64,000 nt of DNA from Paracoccaceae bacterium (GTDB lineage: Bacteria; Pseudomonadota; Alphaproteobacteria; Rhodobacterales; Rhodobacteraceae). The stretch is from positions 62,001 through 126,000 of the forward strand of contig JAFMHK010000002.1 in assembly GCA_017854585.1 (NCBI GenBank), written 5' to 3'. Shown piece by piece: positions 54,424-62,903 of this stretch. Within the stretch, counting starts at the first letter, position 1. The number at the start of each line of letters is the position of its first letter. The notes beneath the pieces are model-generated. The model did no database searches and was not told the origin of the DNA. It worked only from the letters and a program-made list of their open reading frames with translations. The position numbers and the translations under genes were made by a program.

Positions 54424-55374
54424 ATGATCAATTCAATGTTGAAGATGGCGGGGGTAGCGCTTGTATTGTCGACTGCCGGCACTGCGAACGCGCAACAATA
54501 TCCGGTCGATACCGTGACGCTGATCACGCACTCCAGCCCAGGCGGCGGTAGCGACGTCTTCCTTCGGGAGCTTTCGGGTTATCTTGCACCGATTCTGGGT
54601 GTGAACGTCGTTGTTGAAAACGTCCGTGGCGGTTCAGGCGCAGCAGCCATGGCCGATATGGCACAGGCTCCGGCGGACGGCTCGCGCTTTTATGCGACCA
54701 CGCCGACCTTCATCTACACATCTTTGCTGTCCAATCCGGAATATACCTACGAAGATCTCGAGCCGCTGGTGAACTTTTTCATCGACCCCGAGGTGATCTA
54801 CACTGCCACCGACAGCCCCTACCAGACACTTGACGACGTCATCGACGCAGCACGGGCCGGCCGGGGCGTTTGGGGCGCGGCGAACCCCGCCTCGCTCGAA
54901 CGGCAGGCACTCGAACAACTCAAGGCCGTGACCGGCGTTGAAGCAGGCATCGTGTCTCATGAAGGCGGCGGCGACCTGATGATCAACGTGCTCAATGGCA
55001 CGCTCGATATCGGCGTGGGCGAGGTGCAGGAACTGCAAGGTCAGCTTGAGGCAGGGGAAATCCGCTTGCTTGCCACATTCTCGGACGCGCGGCTGGACCT
55101 GTTCCCCGATCTGCCGACGGTGCAGGAACTGGGCTATGACGTGGTTGTCCGGAAATTCCGTGGTCTTGCGGGGCCGCAGGGTATTCCTGACGATGTGGTC
55201 GCTGCATGGGAAGCAGCAGTGCAGCAAGTGCTTGCATCGCCGGAATATCGCGCCGTGTACGAGCCCAACAACCTGCGGGCCGCGTTCATCCCACATGACG
55301 AGTATGTCGAATTCATCGACAACTTTGCCACCGAGACGGCAACGTTTCTGCGGGAAACCGGTGTGATCGAATAA
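54424..55374 (+). CDS. tctC: Tripartite tricarboxylate transporter substrate-binding protein
   Basis: A 316-residue periplasmic binding protein of the TTT (Bug/TctC) family. A signal peptide (about 1-24, ending ANAQQ) is followed by the family block ITHSSPGGGSDVFLRELS. ENVRGGSGAAAMADMAQAPADG matches the TctC VVENxxGAGG-type loop that coordinates the ligand carboxylate. The start has GGGGAGAAATCT before the ATG. It is first in tctC-tctB-tctA, 66 bp before tctB, with a hairpin between. Substrate unknown; probably a di- or tricarboxylate. Confidence 0.92.
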   Translation: MINSMLKMAGVALVLSTAGTANAQQYPVDTVTLITHSSPGGGSDVFLRELSGYLAPILGVNVVVENVRGGSGAAAMADMAQAPADGSRFYATTPTFIYTSLLSNPEYTYEDLEPLVNFFIDPEVIYTATDSPYQTLDDVIDAARAGRGVWGAANPASLERQALEQLKAVTGVEAGIVSHEGGGDLMINVLNGTLDIGVGEVQELQGQLEAGEIRLLATFSDARLDLFPDLPTVQELGYDVVVRKFRGLAGPQGIPDDVVAAWEAAVQQVLASPEYRAVYEPNNLRAAFIPHDEYVEFIDNFATETATFLRETGVIE

Positions 55375-55386
55375 GATCTCGTTCTT

Positions 55387-55414
55387 CCGGCCGCATCCCT
55401 TTGGGTGCGGCCGG
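55387..55414 (+). terminator. Intercistronic hairpin between tctC and tctB
   Basis: CCGGCCGCA / TGCGGCCGG with a CCC/GGG extension and a short loop, directly after the tctC stop. There is no U-tract, so it is likely a leaky terminator or 3'-end stabiliser that keeps the binding protein more abundant than the membrane subunits. Confidence 0.55.
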
Positions 55415-55440
55415 TGCCCCTGTCGTCCGGAGCCCTCACC

Positions 55441-55923
55441 ATGCAGTCCATCCTGAGCCGTGATTTCGTCGGTGGCATCGCAGCCATCATCATCGGTACG
55501 TTCTATCTGAGCCTGGCCTACGACCTGCGCACAAGCGCGCTTGATGATATTTTCGGCCCCGGTGGCATGCCGCGCGTCTACGGATGGGCCATGGTCTTGC
55601 TTGGTGTGACCCTGTGCATCGTCACGGTCGTGTCACGCTGGGGCAAAGACACCCCCGGGGAATGGAAAGGTCAGGGACGGCGCATCGCTTGGGCGGCCGG
55701 CCTTCTGGGAATTGGCATCGGCTATCTGCTGATCGTCAAATCCCTCGGATACCTGATTTCCATGGTCTTGCTGATCGCCGCCACAATGATTTTTCAGGGC
55801 GAGCGTTTTTCAATGCGGGTTCTGGCCACGGCACTGTTCGGCGGAGCCCTGCTTTGGGCGCTGTTTGTCTTCGTGCTGGGCGTATCGATGCCGCCGGGTC
55901 TTTTGACGTATCTCGGTCTTTGA
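55441..55923 (+). CDS. tctB: Tripartite tricarboxylate transporter small membrane subunit
   Basis: A 160-residue membrane protein with four hydrophobic helices (about 8-28, 42-62, 82-118, 132-158) and the characteristic FGPGGMPRVYG loop near 39-49. This is the TctB subunit of the TTT system. The start at 55441 has CCGGAG upstream; an in-frame GTG-like opening at 55405 is not used. It is followed by tctA. Confidence 0.9.
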   Translation: MQSILSRDFVGGIAAIIIGTFYLSLAYDLRTSALDDIFGPGGMPRVYGWAMVLLGVTLCIVTVVSRWGKDTPGEWKGQGRRIAWAAGLLGIGIGYLLIVKSLGYLISMVLLIAATMIFQGERFSMRVLATALFGGALLWALFVFVLGVSMPPGLLTYLGL

Positions 55924-55961
55924 GCCATCAGCCTGACTTGCCATAAACCGGAGGCGACACC

Positions 55962-57476
55962 TTGGATACCATCCTGATATCTGCCGGCTACCTGCTTGAT
56001 TACCAAATTGTCCTGGCGGCGCTGATCGGCGTGACGTGGGGTATTATCGGGGGGGCGCTTCCCGGCATATCACCGTCCATCACAATGGCACTTTTGTTGC
56101 CGTTTACATACACCATGGAACCGACCGCCGCGATCGTATTGCTGGCTGCCACCTATGTGGGTGCCGAATATGGCGGATCGGTTCCGGCCATCTTGATCCG
56201 CACGCCGGGCACGAACGCGGCAGCCGCGACAGTTCTTGACGGCTATGAAATGAACAAGCAGGGCAAGGCCGGTCTTGCCTTGGGCATTTCGCTTTATTCC
56301 GGTGTATTGGGCAGCCTTTTCGGGCTGACGATGCTGGTGTTGCTGTCCAAGCCGCTGGCAGCGGTCGCCCTGTCCTTCACGCCACCAGCCTATTTCGCGC
56401 TGGGCATTCTTGGCCTCAGCGTCATCGCAACCCTGTCCGGCGACTCGCTTATCAAAGGCATGATAGCGGCCGTGCTGGGCCTGATGGTCGCCACCATCGG
56501 CACCGACCCCGTCACTGGAGGCACCCGGTTCACCATGGGATCCTCGGACCTTTTGGGTGGGATTGCCCCCGTGATGGTCATGGTCGGCCTGTTCGCCATG
56601 AGCGAGCTTCTGGCGCAGGCGTCAGACCGGGGCCCAAGCGAGCGCGTGAAATCACGGCCACGGATCGAATTTCCTTCGCTTTCATTGGCCAAAAGGCTCC
56701 TGCGTCCGCAGAGCATCGGCGGCGTGATTGGAACGTTTGAGGGCGTGATGCCCGGCGCTGGCGGCACCATCGCGTCCTTCATGTCTTACAACGAAGCGCG
56801 GCGGTGGTCGAAGTATCCCGACGAATTCGGCAAAGGCTCCCCCGAGGGGGTCGCCGCGCCCGAAACCGCCAATAACGCGGTCGCAGAAACCGCTCTGGTG
56901 CCTTTGCTGTCGTTCGGCATACCGGGGTCGAATTCGACGGCCATCCTTCTAGGTGGTTTTCTGATCCACGGCATCGTGCCGGGACCAATGCTGTTCCAAC
57001 GCTCAGGCGAGATTGTCTACGGCCTTTATGCTGGCCTCTTTACCGCAGCGATCGGCCTGCTCTTCATCGGCATGGCTCTCTTGCCACTGTGTATCTGGAT
57101 CGTGAACCGCCCGCGCGCCTATCTGAATGCCTTCATCTTTGCGCTTATCCTGTCCGGCATCTATTCCATCCATAACAGCCTCTTCGACCTGTCGATCATG
57201 TTGGCTGCCGGGGTGGTCGGCTTCTTGATGCGGATGCTCAAGTTCCCGTTCCTGCCAACGGTTCTGGGTCTGGTTCTGGGCTATCTGGTCGAAAGCAGTT
57301 TCCGCCGCTCCTTGGTGATCTCGGGCGATGATTATGCGATCTTCCTGAATGATCGGATCTCGCTGGCGCTGCTTTGCGTGTCAGCCCTGTTCATTCTCGG
57401 GTCCATCGGCAAGCGGATCTGGGATCGCATCCGGCACAACGAGCAAAAAACGTTTTCCGAAGGGACGGATGGATAA
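55962..57476 (+). CDS. tctA: Tripartite tricarboxylate transporter large membrane subunit
   Basis: A 504-residue integral membrane protein of the TctA family with about 12 helices. Signature blocks are GVTWGIIGGALPGISPSITMALLLPFTY near 22-50, YGGSVPAILIRTPGTNAAAATVLDGYEM near 70-97 and GGTIASFMSYNEARRWS near 270. It provides the ion-coupled substrate channel. The start is TTG at 55962 with CCGGAGGCGACACC upstream. It ends 3 bp before an MmgE/PrpD gene, so transport and catabolism share an operon. Confidence 0.92.
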   Translation: MDTILISAGYLLDYQIVLAALIGVTWGIIGGALPGISPSITMALLLPFTYTMEPTAAIVLLAATYVGAEYGGSVPAILIRTPGTNAAAATVLDGYEMNKQGKAGLALGISLYSGVLGSLFGLTMLVLLSKPLAAVALSFTPPAYFALGILGLSVIATLSGDSLIKGMIAAVLGLMVATIGTDPVTGGTRFTMGSSDLLGGIAPVMVMVGLFAMSELLAQASDRGPSERVKSRPRIEFPSLSLAKRLLRPQSIGGVIGTFEGVMPGAGGTIASFMSYNEARRWSKYPDEFGKGSPEGVAAPETANNAVAETALVPLLSFGIPGSNSTAILLGGFLIHGIVPGPMLFQRSGEIVYGLYAGLFTAAIGLLFIGMALLPLCIWIVNRPRAYLNAFIFALILSGIYSIHNSLFDLSIMLAAGVVGFLMRMLKFPFLPTVLGLVLGYLVESSFRRSLVISGDDYAIFLNDRISLALLCVSALFILGSIGKRIWDRIRHNEQKTFSEGTDG

Positions 57477-57479
57477 ACC

Positions 57480-58853
57480 ATGAAAGACATGTCCGATAAC
57501 GACAGCATCGCGCAGCGCATCGCCGAATGGGGCGCAGGCTTGACGCCCGCAGCACTGCCCGCGTCCACGACGGCCAAGATGCGCGATATACTGGTCGACA
57601 TTGTCGGGTTGTGCGTCGCCGCGCGGTCGACCGATTATGTTGGGGCAGTCATCGCCGCCGCCGAACCCGGCGACTTTACCGTGATCGCTCAGTCACAGGG
57701 GGCTGCGGCCTCCAGCGCGGCGTTGATCAACGGCACGGCATCGCACGGCGAAGACTTTGATGATACATTTGAGGGCGGCCCTGTCCATTCAGGTGTGGTG
57801 ATTGTTCCGGCCCTGCTGGCCGCTGCCGAGATGCACAAGCTGGACAATGATCGGGTCGTGCTGGGCATGGCTGCGGGAACCGAATTGCTCTGCCGTCTGG
57901 CCCTGACCCTCCCCAAGGGTGTGCACAAGGCAGGTTTTCATCCGACCGCCGTTTTGGGTGCGTTCGCCGCCACCTTCGGGATCTGCGTGGCCTGCCGCAC
58001 CGATGCGCGGACGACAGCCCATGCCTTGGGCATCGTGGGCAGCATGGCGTCCGGCATCATCGAATATCTCGGGGACGGAAGCTGGACCAAGCGGATGCAT
58101 CCCGGATGGGCCGCGCAGTCTGGCCTGCGTGCACACGCCTTGGCGCATGCAGGCTTCGTTGGACCGAAATGGGTCTTCGAGGGAACCCACGGTGCCTTTT
58201 CCAGTTTCGCCCATCCGGTCGTGCCCCGGCCCGAAATGCTATTCGATGACCTTGGGCAGCGGTGGGTCTGCGACACGATAACGTTCAAACCCTACCCCTG
58301 CGGAACCATGGTTCAGCCTTACATCGACTGCGCGGTCAAACTGAAGCAGCGCGGGGTGGACCTGCAAGGGATCGAGAAGATCACCTGCAAGACCGCGGAA
58401 GGCATCGTGCACCGCCTTTGGGAACCGCTGGACCTCAAACGCCGCCCGCCCACCGATTACGCGGCCAAGTTCTCGGTTCCCTACGGTGTCGCACTCGGGC
58501 TTGTCCGGGGGCACGCCGATCTTGCGGATTTCACGCCCGAGGGGATCGCCGATCCGGCGCTGCTGGATATTGCGGGCAAGGTCGGGTTCGAGGTTGATCC
58601 CGACAACCCCTATCCCGCCGCCTTCACCGGGCATGTCCGGATCGACTATACCGATGGCAGGGTCGAGGAGATCAATCAGGGGCATATGCGTGGCGGCATC
58701 GACGAACCGCTGACGCGCGAACAGATCGACGCAAAATTCAGGGCCAACGTCGCATTCGGTCAACTGCAGAACGCCGACGTTCTCTTGGATATCTGCAATC
58801 GCATCGGCGCAATGCAGTCCGACTATACGCTCGTGCGTGAGCTTCGGGCATGA
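57480..58853 (+). CDS. MmgE/PrpD-family protein (second of two)
   Basis: A 457-residue MmgE/PrpD protein. Conserved segments include SHGEDFDDTFEGGPVHSGVVIVPALLA near 88-115, HPGWAAQSGLRAHALA near 204-220, the cofactor-free dehydratase/epimerase core KPYPCGTMVQPYIDC near 272-287 and HMRGGIDEPLTREQIDAKF at the end. It differs clearly from the first MmgE/PrpD, so the two probably do related but distinct steps. It is translationally coupled to the SDR gene by an ATGA overlap. Confidence 0.88.
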   Translation: MKDMSDNDSIAQRIAEWGAGLTPAALPASTTAKMRDILVDIVGLCVAARSTDYVGAVIAAAEPGDFTVIAQSQGAAASSAALINGTASHGEDFDDTFEGGPVHSGVVIVPALLAAAEMHKLDNDRVVLGMAAGTELLCRLALTLPKGVHKAGFHPTAVLGAFAATFGICVACRTDARTTAHALGIVGSMASGIIEYLGDGSWTKRMHPGWAAQSGLRAHALAHAGFVGPKWVFEGTHGAFSSFAHPVVPRPEMLFDDLGQRWVCDTITFKPYPCGTMVQPYIDCAVKLKQRGVDLQGIEKITCKTAEGIVHRLWEPLDLKRRPPTDYAAKFSVPYGVALGLVRGHADLADFTPEGIADPALLDIAGKVGFEVDPDNPYPAAFTGHVRIDYTDGRVEEINQGHMRGGIDEPLTREQIDAKFRANVAFGQLQNADVLLDICNRIGAMQSDYTLVRELRA

Positions 58854-59605
58854 CCGGGGACCTCAACGGGCGCGTGTGTCTGGTGACAGGCGCATCACGC
58901 AACATCGGCCGCGCGATCGCTGTCTCACTGGCCAATCGCGGGGCCGATATTGTGGTTCACGTCGCCAACGACGTTGACGCCGGCGCGCAAACCGTCGCTG
59001 CCGTTGAGGCTGCTGGACGTCGCGCGGCGCTGGTGTCCGGTGACCTTGGCGCCCCGGATATCGCCCGCCGCGTCGTGGATGAGGCGATCGCGGCGTTCGG
59101 GCAGCTCGATATCTTGGTGAACAATGCCGCGATCCGGCCCGAGGCAGCGTTTGACCAGATCACTTATGAGGCATGGCGCAATGTCATGGCGACGTGTCTT
59201 GATAGCGTGTTTCTGGTGTCGCAAGCTGCACTTGGTGCGCTGAAAAAAAGCGATCAGGCGGCCATCGTGAATATCGGTGGCATGACAGCGCATACCGGCG
59301 CACAGCATCGTGCCCATGTCGTGGCGGCAAAGGCCGGTGTTGTCGGTCTTACCAAGGCGATGGCGCATGATCTGGCACCAGATGGCATTACCGTGAATTG
59401 CGTGGTTCCCGGCCTGATCGAGACTGAGCGCCTTGCCGCAGCGGGTGGTGCGCAACCGAAACATCGCGGCACGCGAACGAACCTGCTGGGACGGCGCGGC
59501 CTGCCGCAAGAGGTCGCCGAGGCTGTCACCTATCTGGCAGGCGCTGGCGGGCGCTACGTGACCGGAGAATGCCTGCATGTGAACGGCGGGGCCTATCTGT
59601 CGTGA
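58850..59605 (+). CDS. SDR-family protein lacking the catalytic Tyr and Ser
   Basis: A 251-residue short-chain dehydrogenase fold. The dinucleotide site TGASRNIGRA is at 13-22 and the NNAAI block near 91-95. In the active-site loop the usual Ser is Gly (about residue 144) and the usual Tyr before AxxK is Val157, with His156 before it and Lys161 kept (AHVVAAKAG). Classical reductase chemistry is therefore doubtful; it may isomerise or bind instead. It overlaps the second MmgE/PrpD gene and the AbrB-type gene. Confidence 0.85.
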   Translation: MTGDLNGRVCLVTGASRNIGRAIAVSLANRGADIVVHVANDVDAGAQTVAAVEAAGRRAALVSGDLGAPDIARRVVDEAIAAFGQLDILVNNAAIRPEAAFDQITYEAWRNVMATCLDSVFLVSQAALGALKKSDQAAIVNIGGMTAHTGAQHRAHVVAAKAGVVGLTKAMAHDLAPDGITVNCVVPGLIETERLAAAGGAQPKHRGTRTNLLGRRGLPQEVAEAVTYLAGAGGRYVTGECLHVNGGAYLS

Positions 59606-60639
59606 TCCCACGGCCGTTTCAGGCCCTGATCGCGGGTCTTTTGCTGGCGACATGCCTTGGATGGGTCTTTTCCCTGCTACAGATCCCGCTGGGCTGGATC
59701 TTGGGTGCGATGGTCGGCGGGGCCATCGTTGCCAACCTTCTGGCGTCACCGGCACACACGACCCTTGTTCGGCGCAGCGGCCAGTTGCTGATCGGAACCG
59801 CAGCGGCGGCCGTGCTGACCCCTGATATTCTGCAAATCATGCTTGGGTTATTGCCCGCGATGATTGCGGCGGCTGTGCTGGCCAATCTGGCGGGTGCGGC
59901 GCTGGTCTGGCCGTTTGCCCGGCTGACTGGCGTAGATCACACGACCGCTGCGCTGTCTGTCTTGCCTGCCGGAATGGCCGAGATGGCATCGCTTGCCCAT
60001 GATCTTGGCGCACGCACCGAGGTTGTGGTGGTTGTTCATACCTTGCGGGTCGTGCTCGTCGTGACAACGATACCGATCATCTTGAACCTTTCAGCTTCGG
60101 TTCTGCCCAGCGTTCCAATCGTCGAGGGTGCCAGCCACGCTGCATTGCTGGCATGTGCCGGGCTTGGCGCGGCCCTTGCCGCCACCGCCAGTCGGCTGGG
60201 CGTACTCAACCCATGGATCCTGACGCCAATGGTTGCGGGCATCATGCTCGTGGCACTGGGCTACCCGCTCATGCCGCTGCCGCAACCCCTGTTGATTGCC
60301 GCGCAGATCGGGATCGGTTTTGGCCTTGGCACACGCCTGACGGCGACCGACCTCTTGCATCTTCCATGGGTGACGGCAGGTGCCATCGCCAGCGGCTTGG
60401 CCCTGATCGCGACGATGACCTATGTTGCGGCGCCGATCCTGTCTGATTGGGTCGCCACCGATCGCCTGTCGCTGGTTCTGGCTCTGGCCCCCGGCGGCTT
60501 GGGTGAAATGATCGCCACGTCAAAGGCGGTGGGTGGTGCGACCGCCATCGTGGCAGGGTTCCAATTTGTTCGGTCATTCATGACCAACTTGTTTGTGCCT
60601 CCCATCATCTTGCGTGTGGTGCGCCGACCAAAACCGTGA
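59602..60639 (+). CDS. AbrB-family membrane protein
   Basis: A 345-residue integral membrane protein with about 10 helices in two repeats (AbrB duplication domain). GWILGAMVGGAIVANLL near 32-48 and the matching LNPWILTPMVAGIMLVALGYPL near 206-227 show the internal repeat. The GTG start at 59602 overlaps the SDR stop codon by 3-4 bases, so it is translated with it. Members are thought to be transporters or regulators; here probably tied to the TTT transport cluster. Not related to the AbrB DNA-binding protein despite the name. Confidence 0.82.
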   Translation: MIPRPFQALIAGLLLATCLGWVFSLLQIPLGWILGAMVGGAIVANLLASPAHTTLVRRSGQLLIGTAAAAVLTPDILQIMLGLLPAMIAAAVLANLAGAALVWPFARLTGVDHTTAALSVLPAGMAEMASLAHDLGARTEVVVVVHTLRVVLVVTTIPIILNLSASVLPSVPIVEGASHAALLACAGLGAALAATASRLGVLNPWILTPMVAGIMLVALGYPLMPLPQPLLIAAQIGIGFGLGTRLTATDLLHLPWVTAGAIASGLALIATMTYVAAPILSDWVATDRLSLVLALAPGGLGEMIATSKAVGGATAIVAGFQFVRSFMTNLFVPPIILRVVRRPKP

Positions 60640-61064
60640 CGCACGCCCGCCTCACGACCCGCATTGGCGACCGTAGTCGCACACGCCTTGGAAGGCGCGG
60701 TCAGGACCGCCGTCAAAATCCTACCCGTGTCGAAATAGGATGATGCGCTCCTGATCCCGGCCGATGATGGTGATGTCTCAATTACGAACCACGTTCTCTC
60801 GACCAAGGCCGAGCCGGAGCCTTTTCTTCCCAAGGCCGACGAGACACGTACTGAGGGGGGCAGGTGCGGGCCGGGCGGGTTTCGAATTGTTCAGATCGAG
60901 CGCGATGGTGAGTCGCGATTTGCCGGAGTGCCCGACCGCTGATGCGGGACTGCCGGGAATGAACGCAATGAACCGAACCGAAGCGCCATGGGGGGCAACG
61001 TTGCGGGATACAGAAACGGCTGACCCGGTTTCCCATCGCAATCAGTGCTTCAGCTTTGGGATTT
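60640..61064. other. Gene-poor region left of tRNA-Met
   Basis: About 425 bp without a convincing gene. Frames on both strands lack family features and start signals. A short minus-strand frame reading GRDQERIILFRHG is suggestive of a fragment but cannot be assigned. It could be decayed mobile DNA beside a tRNA, but no repeat of the tRNA 3' end was seen in the window. Confidence 0.3.
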
Positions 61065-61141
61065 TGGTAGCGGAGGAGGGACTTGAACCCCCGACACGCG
61101 GATTATGATTCCGCTGCTCTAACCAACTGAGCTACTCCGCC
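61065..61141 (-). tRNA. tRNA-Met (CAT), elongator type
   Basis: A 77-nt cloverleaf on the minus strand: acceptor stem GGCGGAG paired with CTCCGCT-type 3' end and encoded CCA, D-loop AGCTCAGTTGGTTAGAGC, anticodon stem GCGGA/TCCGC around loop ATCATAA (anticodon CAT), and T-arm GGGGGTTCAAGTCCC. The shape and acceptor stem fit the elongator tRNA-Met of Rhodobacterales rather than initiator (no three-GC anticodon stem). tRNA-Ile2 (lysidine-modified CAT) is a less likely alternative. Confidence 0.95.
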
Positions 61142-61197
61142 AGGCCGTGCGCGGTGCTAAGACAGCGCGGGCGCTCCGTCAACCTTAAAATCCTCGC

Positions 61198-61608
61198 CTA
61201 TGCGGTGTGTATGCGCGCTGCGGTCACCTCGACCTCGACCTTGAATTCGGGGCGAGTGAACCCCGTGACCACAACAAGGGTTGATGCGGGCAACCTGTCC
61301 ATGCCGGCGACCCACGCATCGCGCGCCGCCATGTAGCCGGCCATGTGCGCCCTGTCGGTGACAAAGGCGTTGATCCGCACCGTATCGGCCGACGTCATTC
61401 CGCCCGCAGCAAGGATCGCATCGATTGCCGCAAAGCACAGCGCGGCTTGTTCCCGGGCGCTATTGGGGATCGTGTCGTCGGCCCTGATGCCAAGCTGGCC
61501 CGATGTATGGACCCACGCCGCACCATGGGGTGTGAATGTGCCGTGGGAATAGGCCGCAAACGGCGGGCGAAGGGAATCCGGCGTCAGTGCCTGCAGCTTG
61601 TGAACCAT
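61198..61608 (-). CDS. RidA-family protein (without the canonical Arg)
   Basis: A 136-residue Rid (YjgF/YER057c/UK114) protein, starting MVHKLQALTPDSL, with in-frame upstream codons to 61707 rejected because they lack family features. The fold is seen in YSHGTFTPHGAAWVHTSGQLGI, IDAILAAGGMTSADTVRINAFVTDR and ASTLVVVTGFTRPEFKVEVEVTA. The Arg that binds the substrate carboxylate in true RidA imine deaminases aligns with Glu here (PEFKVEV), so this is probably another Rid subfamily. It is divergent from the ABC transporter. Confidence 0.82.
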   Translation of the reverse strand: MVHKLQALTPDSLRPPFAAYSHGTFTPHGAAWVHTSGQLGIRADDTIPNSAREQAALCFAAIDAILAAGGMTSADTVRINAFVTDRAHMAGYMAARDAWVAGMDRLPASTLVVVTGFTRPEFKVEVEVTAARIHTA

Positions 61609-61840
61609 GGTCGTCTCCGATTGCCTGAGTCTCTCCAAACCACCTGCATGCGACGCCAATGTCGAGAAATCATTGCCACGGCGGGGGTAACTTCGCTTAA
61701 TAATCAATCGCGGTGGCGCGCCGCTGCCTCAATAACACGCAAGCGGCGTGGGGGGCACGCTTGCATGGGCGCACGGTCTTTCCGGCGGCAATCGTGCACT
61801 TAGCATCTCCACAGGTCCAACCCTTGGGGAGAAAACAGGG

Positions 61841-62833
61841 ATGATGCTTCGCACCTCACTTATCGCGCTTGGCGCCGTAGCCGCGGCAACCAGCGCAAGC
61901 GCGCAGAACACGCCGGTCGTCTTTGGCACCAACTGGCTCGCGCAGGCCGAACACGGTGGCTTTTATCAGTCGGTCGCCGATGGCACCTATGCCGCCTGCG
62001 GCCTTGATGTTGAAGTCATCAGCGGCGGTCCGCAGGTCAATAACCGCGCCCTGATGTTGGCTGATCGTATTCAGTTTCACATGGGCGGCGATCTGCTTCA
62101 GGCGTTCAATGCCGCCGCAGAAGATATCCCGGTGGTGGCTGTCGCGGCCATTTTCCAGAAACACCCGCAGGTCATCGTGGCCCATCCGGGCGTCGCGGAT
62201 ACGTGGGAAGAATTGCGCGACCTGACGCTGCTGATCGGGGATAACGGCTTTTCATCCTATTACCAGTGGATGATTGCAGCCCATGGTTTCACCGTCGAGC
62301 AGCGCCAGCCCTACACATTCAACCCCGCACCCTTCCTTGCCGACGATCAGCTTGGCATGCAGGGCTACCTTTCGTCCGAACCCTACGTGATTGAAACGAC
62401 AGGCGGCTTCACGCCCAACGTGTTCTTGATCGCGGACGCGGGTTATTCCAGCTACGCCACCACGATTGAAACCATGCAGGCCACGATCGACGAGTCCCCC
62501 GAAGTGGTGGAATGCTTCGTGAACGGATCCATTCTGGGTTGGTACAACTACCTCTATGGTGACAACGCCGCCGCGAACGAAATGATTCTGGCCGCGAACC
62601 CCGACATGACCCAGGACAAGATCAACTTTGCCATCTCCAAGATGCTCGAATGGGGCATCGTTGACAGCGGCGATGCCTTGGAACTTGGCATTGGCGCGAT
62701 GACCGATGAAGTGGTCGGTGGCTTCTATCAGGACATGGTCGATGCAGGCGTCGTCGAAGATGGGCTGAACTGGCAGGCCACCTACACCACGCAATTCGTG
62801 AACCAAGGTCTGGGGCGCGAACTGCGGCCTTAA
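61841..62833 (+). CDS. NMT1/THI5-type ABC transporter substrate-binding protein
   Basis: A 330-residue periplasmic binding protein with a signal peptide (about 1-21, ending SASAQ) and the NMT1/THI5-like fold: TNWLAQAEHGGFYQSVADGTYAACGLDVEVISGG near 29-62, and later SPEVVECFVNGSILGWYNYLYGD. ATG at 61841 has GGGGAGAAAACAGGG upstream; ATG 61844 is equally possible. Related systems import pyrimidine precursors, thiamine precursors or sulfonates; the ligand cannot be read. It is followed by ATPase and permease genes. Confidence 0.88.
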   Translation: MMLRTSLIALGAVAAATSASAQNTPVVFGTNWLAQAEHGGFYQSVADGTYAACGLDVEVISGGPQVNNRALMLADRIQFHMGGDLLQAFNAAAEDIPVVAVAAIFQKHPQVIVAHPGVADTWEELRDLTLLIGDNGFSSYYQWMIAAHGFTVEQRQPYTFNPAPFLADDQLGMQGYLSSEPYVIETTGGFTPNVFLIADAGYSSYATTIETMQATIDESPEVVECFVNGSILGWYNYLYGDNAAANEMILAANPDMTQDKINFAISKMLEWGIVDSGDALELGIGAMTDEVVGGFYQDMVDAGVVEDGLNWQATYTTQFVNQGLGRELRP

Positions 62834-62903
62834 CGGTCATATCTCTTGTGGCCGGGGCAAGGTTCACCTGCCCCGGCCTTTCCCGTGTCTCGGAGCCCGG
62901 TCA

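Noticed and set aside
60420..61108. Two overlapping short frames on opposite strands left of the tRNA
   Set aside because: Neither has a start signal or a recognisable family, and one runs into the tRNA itself.
60640..61141. tRNA-Met as an attachment site for a genomic island
   Set aside because: No integrase and no repeat of the tRNA 3' end seen in the window; the gene-poor gap alone is not enough.
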